This document shows, piece after piece, positions 9,113 to 16,243 of a DNA stretch of 64,000 nt. Source of the stretch: CAWACP01 sp963780655 (GTDB taxonomy: Bacteria > Acidobacteriota > Terriglobia > Bryobacterales > Bryobacteraceae); the NCBI GenBank assembly GCA_963780655.1, contig CAWACP010000007.1:124001-188000 (forward strand), given 5' to 3'. The translations under genes and the position numbers were made by a program. The notes under the pieces were generated by a model, which made no database searches, was not told where the DNA came from, and worked only from the letters and a program-made list of their open reading frames with translations. The stretch's first letter is position 1. Each line of letters starts with the position of its first letter.

Positions 9113-9216
9113 GGGCGTCTTCAGGTATTGTCCCCTGGTTACGGCCTTGTGTGTTGCGAAAGCCACGTGAAAAAAAAAGAGCTCTTCGGCCTTTGAGTTG
9201 CTTGCACACCGGACAC

Positions 9217-9669
9217 ATGTCTTTTCTTTCGGGGCTGACAGTCGGCCAGCAATCGCAACTGATGTCCATGGCCGAGGAGGTCACTTTTGAAGACGAAGAC
9301 ATCATCCTCGCTGCCGGCGAGCGGTCGATCCATTTCTATCTGATCGTCTCCGGAAACGTCGGCGTAGACGTTGTCGCGCAGTATTACACAGCGCGTGTGC
9401 AGACGTTAGGCCCGGGCGATGCATTTGGCTGGTCGTCGCTGCTGGACGGCTGCGATACGTTCTTTCAGATCCGAGCGCGCGAGCGGTGCAGCGCGCTGTG
9501 TATGGATGGCGCCAGCCTGATGGCCCGCTGCCGCGACGATCCCCAATTCGGAGTGGAACTCCTGCGCGCCGTGCTGCGCGTGGTGGCCGATCGAGTATCA
9601 GCAGCAGAAGTGAAGCTCGGAGAGTTTTGTGGAGTATCCACGCGGAAAGACCCTGCATCAAAAGCCTGA
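9217..9669 (+). CDS. Cyclic nucleotide-binding (CNMP) domain protein
   Basis: This protein of about 150 residues is a single Crp-like sensor domain. FLSGLTVGQQSQLMSMAEEVTF begins the fold, FYLIVSGNVGVDV is the central strand pair, and GPGDAFGWSSLL stands where the phosphate-binding cassette lies. The usual cassette Arg-Ala pair is not obvious. There is no DNA-binding helix-turn-helix, so it is not a typical Crp regulator. The ATG at 9217 is chosen; an in-frame GTG at 9151 would add 22 residues and may be correct, because the fold seems to start a little upstream. It stands alone and divergent from the acyltransferase-like gene. Its role is unknown. Confidence 0.75.
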   Translation: MSFLSGLTVGQQSQLMSMAEEVTFEDEDIILAAGERSIHFYLIVSGNVGVDVVAQYYTARVQTLGPGDAFGWSSLLDGCDTFFQIRARERCSALCMDGASLMARCRDDPQFGVELLRAVLRVVADRVSAAEVKLGEFCGVSTRKDPASKA

Positions 9670-9974
9670 CGGGACCGCTCCTCGCCGCCGCTGTGCCCTG
9701 TCCGGAGATGGTGGTAGGTCAATATACCCACCTTTGAGTTCTGCTCATCGCGCAGGGCTCGGAAAACTCCGGCAGGTGCGGGAAAACAATGGGGCGTCTG
9801 CGTCATTTAACCCAACTCCCAGCCTCATCGCATTCTGAATCGCAACTGAGGACTGTGTTTTTGCGGTGGCCCTCGGTTTGCGAAAGCCCAGCCATTCGCT
9901 AACGCGCTCTTGCCAGAAGGGTCGGGAAGCTGCTAACCCGAACGCGGCATACCAGCGCCCGATAGGAGGTGCGA
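9670..9974. other. Intergenic region upstream of the electron-transfer operon
   Basis: These 305 bases hold no convincing gene. They must contain the promoter of the downstream operon, but no clear -35/-10 pair or operator was recognised. The last bases carry a strong ribosome-binding site, AGGAGG at 9965-9969, five bases before the ATG at 9975. Confidence 0.5.
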
Positions 9975-11621
9975 ATGCGTCAATCCGTCCTGCGGTTCAT
10001 TGCGTCGAGTCTGGGCGCGCTCCCGGTACTGCTGCTGCTCCTGGCGCCCCGTGAGAGCAAGGCCATTCCCGCCTTCTCGCGTATTTATCAGACCTCCTGC
10101 ACCACCTGCCATCTGGACTTTCCAAAGCTGAACGATTTCGGCAAGGCGTTCAAGGATGCCGGCTTCAAATTTCCCAAAGACGATGACACCTATCTGAAGG
10201 TGCCGGCCGCGCTGCTGGGAGCGCCCGCCCAGAAAGACGTCTGGCCGAAAGCAGTGTGGCCCGGGCAGATTCCGGGATTGCCGCCGATCGGGCTGCGCAT
10301 GAACAACTTCTTTCAGGTGACCGGGGGGAACCGCAACCAGTTCAACGCGCTTGCCGCTCCCGGCACAGCGCCGCAATTCATACCGGCCACCGACTTCGAA
10401 ACCGGATTCTTCAGCATCTTCACCGCAGGCAATTTCGGCAGCGATATCGCGTTCTGGGTGGACGACGACATCAGCGTCGGCGGCGCGAACGCCTCGGGCG
10501 GGCTGGGCGACGGCTACCTGAAATTCGTGAACGTCGGGCGCTTCCTTCGTCTGCCAACCGATGCGCTCACTCTGCGTGTCGGCCAGTTCGAGCTCGACCT
10601 GCCAGTCACCCAGGCGCGCACCATCAACATCAGCCCTTACGACATCTACTCGGAAGCAAACATCGGCGCCATCAACTCGCTGGCGGGGCAGCAGAACGTC
10701 GCCAACGCATTCACATTTGCCGGAGCCGCGAAGGGCATCGAGCTTAGCGGCGGCCATCAATACGGCGGTTATCACTACTCGCTGGCGGTCATCGACCAGA
10801 ACACCAGTGGCATAGCTCAGGGAGACAACGTCAGCCCTTACGTGCCGTCGGCCACGGGTGGATCGAACGGCGGCGTGGGCTTCGGATCGGATGCGAGCAA
10901 CAAGGACATCTACGCGCGTTTCTCTTACCGCTTTAATCTCGAGCGCGACCCGGAGAGCCGGAATGCCGTTCAGGCCGCGGGCGCCACGGGGCCGCACGAT
11001 CACACTTATCTGAATCTGGGCACGTTCTATCTGCACGGCAACTCGCGGCAGGCGTTCGCCGGGGCTACTCCGGACGGCGGCAATGCCATCCTGGTTGCGC
11101 GCGAGCCCTTCTACCGCGCCGGCGGAGATTTCAGCTTCAATTACCGGACGCTTAATATTTACGGGCTGTATATGACCGCGCGGGATAACAATCTTCTCCC
11201 CGTGGACGCGAACGGCAACGTCATTCTTCTGCCGCTGTCCTCCACCAGCCCGCTGCCCGTCAGTTTTATGAGCAGCGTGCGCGCGAAGTTCAGCGGCGGA
11301 TTTGTGCAGGCCGACTATCTGGCCCTGCCGTGGGTGATGCTGATCATGCGCTGGGACGGCGTCAATTCAACCGCCGACCGCATCAACGGCCTCGAGTTGC
11401 TCAGCGGCACGCCATTTTTCGCGCCGCTTCACTCCACGCGAAATCGGTTCACACCCGGCGCGCAATTCCTGATTCATCCCAACATCAAGGCTTCATTCGA
11501 ATATCAATTCCGGCCTGAGCAGACCGTCACGGTCGCGACGGATTCGGCAACCGGCAGCCAGATGGCCGAGAACCCGTTCCGCGTTAATACCGCGGTGTTC
11601 GGTCTGGAATTCGTGTACTGA
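9975..11621 (+). CDS. Cyc2-like outer-membrane fusion: monohaem cytochrome c plus beta-barrel porin
   Basis: This 548-residue protein has a signal peptide (to about residue 30, SKA before IPAF). It then has one haem c site, CTTCH at 42-46, inside a segment reading IPAFSRIYQTSCTTCH then FPKLNDFGKAFKDAGF. Iron-oxidiser Cyc2 proteins carry the same layout: an N-terminal single-haem region with AFARQTG...C..CH..(W/F)P.L..FGR.FK..G, then a porin barrel. The remaining 480 residues alternate short amphipathic strands with Gly/Asn/Asp turns and end in aromatic FVY, as outer-membrane barrels do. It is the first gene of the operon, with AGGAGG before its ATG. The Cyc2 link rests on motif and architecture only. 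Confidence 0.8.
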   Translation: MRQSVLRFIASSLGALPVLLLLLAPRESKAIPAFSRIYQTSCTTCHLDFPKLNDFGKAFKDAGFKFPKDDDTYLKVPAALLGAPAQKDVWPKAVWPGQIPGLPPIGLRMNNFFQVTGGNRNQFNALAAPGTAPQFIPATDFETGFFSIFTAGNFGSDIAFWVDDDISVGGANASGGLGDGYLKFVNVGRFLRLPTDALTLRVGQFELDLPVTQARTINISPYDIYSEANIGAINSLAGQQNVANAFTFAGAAKGIELSGGHQYGGYHYSLAVIDQNTSGIAQGDNVSPYVPSATGGSNGGVGFGSDASNKDIYARFSYRFNLERDPESRNAVQAAGATGPHDHTYLNLGTFYLHGNSRQAFAGATPDGGNAILVAREPFYRAGGDFSFNYRTLNIYGLYMTARDNNLLPVDANGNVILLPLSSTSPLPVSFMSSVRAKFSGGFVQADYLALPWVMLIMRWDGVNSTADRINGLELLSGTPFFAPLHSTRNRFTPGAQFLIHPNIKASFEYQFRPEQTVTVATDSATGSQMAENPFRVNTAVFGLEFVY

Positions 11622-11633
11622 AGAAACCACACT

Positions 11634-12221
11634 ATGGCAAACAACAAAATCTCTTTCACAACACTTACGTTCATTCTCGCCGCGGGCCTGACCGCCCAGG
11701 CGGGGAGCATCAGCGGCAAGGTCAGCGGCGGCAGGGGCAGCGCTGTAGTCTATGTCGACACCATTCCCGGCAAGACGTTTCCCGCGCCGGAAAAGCACGC
11801 CGTCATGAACCAGAAATCGCTTCTGTTCCAGCCGCACGTGTTGGTGGTTCAGGTGGGCGAAACCGTCGACTTTCTGAACGAGGACACTGTCGCGCACAAC
11901 ATCTTCTGGCCCAATATTTCCGGCAATAAGAAGGACAGCCACAACCTGGGCACATGGCCAAAGGGCCAGGTGCGCAGCTTCAAATACGAGAAGCCGGGGG
12001 TGGTTCCGCTACTCTGCAACGTGCATCCGGAGATGTCCGGGTTCGTAATTGTGTCGCCCACGCCGTATCACGCCGAGGCGGACGCCTCCGGCGATTACAA
12101 GATCGAGGGCGTGCCGGACGGGACCTACACCGTGGTCGCGTGGCGCGAAGGCTCAAAACCGGTATCGAAGCAGGTAGCCGTATCGGGCGCCGCCACGGCC
12201 GATTTCGCCGTCACGAAGTAA
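11634..12221 (+). CDS. Cupredoxin (type-1 copper protein) with carboxypeptidase-regulatory-like tail
   Basis: This 195-residue periplasmic protein has a signal peptide (cleavage near AQA at about 21-23). The N-terminal domain is plastocyanin-like with a full set of type-1 copper ligands: His88 (VAHN), Cys128, His131 and Met134 (CNVHPEM). The C-terminal 55 residues (GDYKIEGVPDGTYTVVAWREG) form a carboxypeptidase regulatory-like beta domain. Proteins of this build are often named methylamine utilisation protein, but no methylamine genes are nearby. It starts 12 bases after the Cyc2-like gene and is well placed to carry electrons in the periplasm, a role like that of rusticyanin; this is inferred from context. 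Confidence 0.87.
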   Translation: MANNKISFTTLTFILAAGLTAQAGSISGKVSGGRGSAVVYVDTIPGKTFPAPEKHAVMNQKSLLFQPHVLVVQVGETVDFLNEDTVAHNIFWPNISGNKKDSHNLGTWPKGQVRSFKYEKPGVVPLLCNVHPEMSGFVIVSPTPYHAEADASGDYKIEGVPDGTYTVVAWREGSKPVSKQVAVSGAATADFAVTK

Positions 12222-12243
12222 TCCCGCCGCGGAGAGCACGCTC

Positions 12244-14208
12244 ATGCGCATGCGGTTTCGTAACAAGAAGGTCGACCGCGACTGGCTGAATACGAATTTC
12301 CCATGCATGATGGCGTGCCCTGCGCAAACCAACGCGGGCCGGTATGTCTCGCTCATCGCCGAAGGCAGATTTGAGGAGGCATACCGGTATGCGCGCGATC
12401 CCAACCCGATGGCCAGCGTCTGCGGCCGTGTCTGCGCGCACCCGTGCGAGACTGCGTGCCGGCGGGGCGCCATCGACAAACCGATCTCCATTCGCGCTCT
12501 GAAGCGTTTTCTGACCGAGCGGCACGGGCCAGAGTCGCGCCGCCCGATAGAAGCGCCCCGCTGCACGACGGAGAAGCTGCCGTACCGCGTGGCCATTATC
12601 GGCAGCGGTCCGGTGGGCCTCTCGGCGGCGCACGATCTGGCTCTTCTGGGCTATTCCGTGACCATCTTCGACGCGGCGCCTGTTGCTGGCGGCATGCTGT
12701 GTCTCGGCATTCCCGAATACCGCCTTCCTCGCAGCGTGGTGGAGGCGCAGATCCGCGAGATCCTCGAGGCGGGCGATGTCACACTGAAGCTGAATCATGC
12801 AGCCGGCCGCGATTTCACCATCGCCGGGCTGCGCAGCGAAGGGTTCCACGCGGTGGTGATCGCCGTGGGCGCGCATCGCAGCCGCGATCTCTCCATCCCC
12901 GGCATCGACGCGGACGGCGTTCTCAAAGGCATCGATTTCCTGCTGAACTCGAACCTCGGATACCGCTTCACCATCGGCCGCCGGGTGGTAGTGATCGGCG
13001 GCGGGAACGTCGCCATGGACGTGGCCCGTTCCGCTGCGCGCGAGGTGCTCCGCCAGCACGCGGGCATTTCTGCCGAAGCCGTGCCCAGCGACGAGAACAT
13101 CGCCGCGGTGGCAGCGCACGAGATGATGGACGTCTCGCTGTCCGCCCTGCGCATGGGCGCGCGCGAAGTGAACATCGTCTGCATCGAGCGGCAGGACGAG
13201 ATGCCGGCCGCGCTCGAAGAAATCGAAGAGGCGGAAGCGGAAGGCATCGTTCTGCGGGCGGGGTTCGGTCCGAAGCGCGTCGTATCGCGCGATGGCAAAG
13301 TGGCCGGGCTGGAGGTGCTCACCACGAAATCCGTGTTCGACGCTACGGGCCGTTTCAACCCATCGTTCGTGGACAACAGCGAATCGGTTATCGAGTGCGA
13401 CACCGTCATTCTTGCCATCGGGCAGACCACGAAGCTCGACTTTCTGGCGCCTGAGGACGGCGTCGCGGTCAGCCCGCGCGGGCTCATCGTGGCGGATCGG
13501 GAGTCGCTGATGACTACTGCGCCGGGAGTTTTTGCCGGCGGCGATTGCGTCTTCGGACCGCGGCTGATTATCGACAGCGTGGGCGACGGTAAACGGATCG
13601 CCATGGGCATCGACGCCCACCTGCGGGGCCGCCGGCACCCCGACCCGGAGATCGAAATCGAAGTGCTCGACAAATCGCGGCCCTTTCCGGATTTCATGGA
13701 AATCCCGCGTCAGCCCGTACCCATGTTGCCGCTCGATCGGCGCACGGGCATGACGGAAGTCGAGGTCGGCTACGATGACGAGGCCGCCATGCGGGAAGCG
13801 AGCCGCTGCCTGCGCTGCTGGGTTAACACGGTTTTCGAGGGCAACGAGGATGACGGCTCGCGCTGCATCCTGTGCGGCGGGTGCGTGGATGTCTGTCCGG
13901 AGAGCTGCCTGAAGCTGGTTCCGCTGGAACAGATCGAGTTTCCGCTGGAGACGCTGGAGCACATCGGCGCAAACGTCGGATTGTACGCCGTGGAGCTGGA
14001 TGATGTGGCGGCGGATGAACTGGGCGTAATCACCGGTTCGGCCATGCTCAAGGACGAAACGCGCTGCATTCGCTGCGGGCTGTGCGCCGAACGCTGTCCG
14101 GTGGACGTGATCACGATGGAGGCTTACACCTGGGTGGAGCCGGAGGGCGCGGCGTTGATCCCAGCGCAGTCGATCGGATGGGCGACGGCCGCGGTGCGCG
14201 TGCACTAA
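12244..14208 (+). CDS. GltD-like FAD/NAD(P) oxidoreductase with N- and C-terminal Fe-S clusters
   Basis: This 654-residue protein resembles the glutamate synthase small subunit. It has an N-terminal Fe-S region (Cys21, Cys25, then CGRVCAHPCETAC at 60-72), an FAD site (GSGPVG at 120-125) and an NAD(P)H site (GGGNVAMD at about 250). Two C-terminal 4Fe-4S motifs follow: CILCGGCVDVCPESC near 541 and CIRCGLCAERCP near 608. There is no glutamate synthase large subunit. A stretch of about 35 residues after the NAD(P) motif is not found in ordinary GltD. Within this operon it could link NAD(P)H or ferredoxin to the Rieske/cytochrome b complex. It has no signal peptide, so it is cytoplasmic. Confidence 0.87.
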   Translation: MRMRFRNKKVDRDWLNTNFPCMMACPAQTNAGRYVSLIAEGRFEEAYRYARDPNPMASVCGRVCAHPCETACRRGAIDKPISIRALKRFLTERHGPESRRPIEAPRCTTEKLPYRVAIIGSGPVGLSAAHDLALLGYSVTIFDAAPVAGGMLCLGIPEYRLPRSVVEAQIREILEAGDVTLKLNHAAGRDFTIAGLRSEGFHAVVIAVGAHRSRDLSIPGIDADGVLKGIDFLLNSNLGYRFTIGRRVVVIGGGNVAMDVARSAAREVLRQHAGISAEAVPSDENIAAVAAHEMMDVSLSALRMGAREVNIVCIERQDEMPAALEEIEEAEAEGIVLRAGFGPKRVVSRDGKVAGLEVLTTKSVFDATGRFNPSFVDNSESVIECDTVILAIGQTTKLDFLAPEDGVAVSPRGLIVADRESLMTTAPGVFAGGDCVFGPRLIIDSVGDGKRIAMGIDAHLRGRRHPDPEIEIEVLDKSRPFPDFMEIPRQPVPMLPLDRRTGMTEVEVGYDDEAAMREASRCLRCWVNTVFEGNEDDGSRCILCGGCVDVCPESCLKLVPLEQIEFPLETLEHIGANVGLYAVELDDVAADELGVITGSAMLKDETRCIRCGLCAERCPVDVITMEAYTWVEPEGAALIPAQSIGWATAAVRVH

Positions 14209-14228
14209 ATATGCCACTTGCGTGACCG

Positions 14229-14284
14229 GCTCCCTTACGGTCGCGGCTCTGTAACGCCTTTCTGAGCCGCGACCGTAAGGGAGC
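14229..14284. repeat. Perfect 21-bp inverted repeat inside the electron-transfer operon
   Basis: The arms at 14229-14249 and 14264-14284 are exact reverse complements, separated by 14 bases. A related but diverged element lies at about 35272-35350. It falls in the only sizeable gap (110 bp) of the operon, between the GltD-like and Rieske genes. It has no U-tract directly after the second arm, so it is not a classical terminator. It could stabilise mRNA ends or lower expression of the downstream genes. Confidence 0.85.
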
Positions 14285-14318
14285 GGTTGACAACCGCTGA
14301 GGGATGGGGAGGAACGTT

Positions 14319-14807
14319 ATGGATGAAGGTCACAAACCGAAGCCGGAAGAGCCGGAGGACGCATCGCGCCGGCAGGCATTCGTGAAGATCGGGGTCGGGT
14401 CGTTGTGCGTGGCCTGTGGCGGCGCGGCGGTGTTCGGGTACGAGTTCCTCTCGCCCAACGTGCTCTACGAGCCATCGCCGATAGCCAACATGGGCAACCC
14501 CGACCGCTTTCCACCCGATTCGGTCACCCAGGACCTCGAAGCGGGCGTCTACGTCGTGCATGCGCCCGAGGGTTTCTATGCGCTGTCGGCGACCTGCACG
14601 CACCTCGGCTGTTTGACGGCGTGGAAGCCCGAGCTGGGCATCATCGCCTGCCCCTGCCACGGCAGCAAATTCAACCGGCTGGGAGTGAAGATCGACGGCC
14701 CGGCGCCGCGGCCGCTTCCCTGGCTGCGCGCCTGGCTCAGCGACGACGGCGATCTGCTGGTGGACCGCTCCGCCCCCGTGCCGGCGCGCCAGTATCTGAG
14801 GACATGA
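14319..14807 (+). CDS. Rieske [2Fe-2S] protein of a cytochrome b complex
   Basis: This 162-residue protein has a cytoplasmic N-terminus with a twin-arginine-like pair (SRRQAFVK at 17-24), one membrane anchor (about 22-40) and a Rieske domain. The cluster motifs are CTHLGC at 93-98 and CPCHGS at 111-116, with both disulphide cysteines present. It takes electrons from quinol at the complex and passes them to a cytochrome c or copper protein. The ATG at 14319 has GGGAGG seven bases upstream; an earlier ATG at 14304 has none. The next gene, cytochrome b, starts two bases after the stop. Confidence 0.92.
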   Translation: MDEGHKPKPEEPEDASRRQAFVKIGVGSLCVACGGAAVFGYEFLSPNVLYEPSPIANMGNPDRFPPDSVTQDLEAGVYVVHAPEGFYALSATCTHLGCLTAWKPELGIIACPCHGSKFNRLGVKIDGPAPRPLPWLRAWLSDDGDLLVDRSAPVPARQYLRT

Positions 14808-14808
14808 G

Positions 14809-15555
14809 ATGCCGGGCATAATCGAGGGCTACTGGAACGATCTGCGCGGCACGCGTGCGTGGCGTTCCGTATTTCGGGGCGGCAGCGGAGAGAGCAACCT
14901 GCATCGGTCTCTGTCGGTGCAGCAGAACGTCTTCCTGCACCTCGCCTCGGTGAAGATGCGCAAGCGCTCGCTGGCCTTCAGCGCCACGTGGTTTCTGGGT
15001 ACGCTTTCTCTGGCAACCTTCATCATCCTGACCGTTACGGGCATTCTGCTCATGCTCTATTACCATCCTTCAGTTCCGCAGGCGTATGCGGATATGAAGG
15101 ACCTGCAGTTCGTCGTGTCGGCGGGCGTGTTCCTTCGCAATCTGCACCGCTGGTCGGCGCACGCCATGGTGCTGCTGGTGTTCGCGCACATGTTCAAGGT
15201 GTTCTACCGCGGCGCATACCGGCCGCCGCGCGAATTCAACTGGGTGATCGGCGTGGTGTTGCTCCTGCTCACGCTGTTCCTCAGCTACACCGGGTATCTG
15301 CTGCCCTGGGACCAACTCGCGTTCTGGGCCATTACCGTCGGCTCGAATCTGCTTTCGGCCGTGCCGGTAATGGGCGCGAAGATCCGCTTTCTCATGCTGG
15401 GCGGCAACACCGTGAACGCGAACGCGCTGCTGCGTTTCTATGTGCTGCATTGCGTGATTCTGCCGCTGTTGGCGGCGCTGCTGATCGCGGTCCATTTCTG
15501 GCGCATCCGCAAGGATGGCGGCCTGCACACCGGCGAGGAGCGCAAACATGAGTGA
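14809..15555 (+). CDS. Cytochrome b6-type N-terminal subunit
   Basis: This 248-residue membrane subunit corresponds to the N-terminal half of cytochrome b. Helix B carries His113 and His127 (spacing 14). Helix D carries His214 and His229 (spacing 15), the b6-type spacing rather than the mitochondrial one. LSYTGYLLPWDQLAFWAITVGSNL is the conserved Qo-side segment. It binds the two b haems and oxidises quinol together with the next subunit and the Rieske protein. Its stop overlaps the start of the next gene by eight bases. Confidence 0.92.
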   Translation: MPGIIEGYWNDLRGTRAWRSVFRGGSGESNLHRSLSVQQNVFLHLASVKMRKRSLAFSATWFLGTLSLATFIILTVTGILLMLYYHPSVPQAYADMKDLQFVVSAGVFLRNLHRWSAHAMVLLVFAHMFKVFYRGAYRPPREFNWVIGVVLLLLTLFLSYTGYLLPWDQLAFWAITVGSNLLSAVPVMGAKIRFLMLGGNTVNANALLRFYVLHCVILPLLAALLIAVHFWRIRKDGGLHTGEERKHE

Positions 15556-16243
15556 GAAGCCCTTTGTCGCGGCAGTGGAATCGGACAGCCGCAAGGCGCC
15601 GGTTCGCGTCGCCTTCGTCACGCGCCGGACGTCGCCGCAGGTAAAGGCGCGGGACGACGAATACGTCATGACGTGGCCGGAGGGCCTGTTCCGCGCCGCG
15701 GTCGCGGTGGAGATCCTGGCCATCGTTCTGGTTTTGCTCTCGTTGTTCCAGGACGCGCCGCTCGAGGGCCTTGCCGATCCGATGCACACGCCCAATCCCG
15801 CCAAGGCGCCGTGGTATTTCCTTGGCCTGCAGGAGCTGCTGCACTATTTTCCGCCGGTAGTGGCGGGCGTGCTCATCCCGGCGCTGGTGGTGATCGCGCT
15901 GGTGGTGATCCCTTACTTCAACATCAACATCGAGTCGTCCGGGGTCTGGACGCGCAACCGCCAGAAGCGCCTGCGCGTGTTTCTGGTGGTCTTTCTGGCG
16001 CTGATCGTCTTTCTGCTGTATTTCGAGGTGTACGCCGTGCTGGCTACCACCGTTCTCGTCGGCGCGGCCATGCTGAATGCGGCCCGCGGTCCTGTTGAAG
16101 CGGGGCGGCGCAGCTTGTCCTCGCGGCCGCTGTCGTTCTGGGTGATGACCTGGTTTCTGCTGACCGCATCCGTCCTCACCGTGATCGGTACATTTTTCCG
16201 CGGCCCCGGCTGGGCGCTGGTGTGGCCATGGAGTCTGCAATGA
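15548..16243 (+). CDS. Cytochrome b C-terminal subunit (subunit IV type)
   Basis: This 231-residue membrane subunit completes the split cytochrome b. After about 45 soluble residues come helices and the segment HTPNPAKAPWYFLGLQELLHYFPP. This region normally holds the quinol-oxidising PEWY motif; here it reads APWY, so the usual glutamate is absent. Similar variants occur in menaquinol-type complexes of other phyla. Two more hydrophobic helices extend the C-terminus beyond the plant subunit IV length. The start ATG lies within the end of the b6 gene, and its stop overlaps the next gene (ATGA), so the genes are translationally coupled. Confidence 0.9.
   Translation: MSEKPFVAAVESDSRKAPVRVAFVTRRTSPQVKARDDEYVMTWPEGLFRAAVAVEILAIVLVLLSLFQDAPLEGLADPMHTPNPAKAPWYFLGLQELLHYFPPVVAGVLIPALVVIALVVIPYFNINIESSGVWTRNRQKRLRVFLVVFLALIVFLLYFEVYAVLATTVLVGAAMLNAARGPVEAGRRSLSSRPLSFWVMTWFLLTASVLTVIGTFFRGPGWALVWPWSLQ

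Noticed and set aside
12211..14217. Long open frame on the minus strand opposite the GltD-like gene
   Set aside because: It is the high-GC mirror of a strongly supported gene: full of His/Arg/Ala, with no domain and no start signal.
14229..14284. Rho-independent terminator inside the electron-transfer operon
   Set aside because: There is no U-run after the second arm and the same element occurs elsewhere between genes, so it is listed as a repeat.
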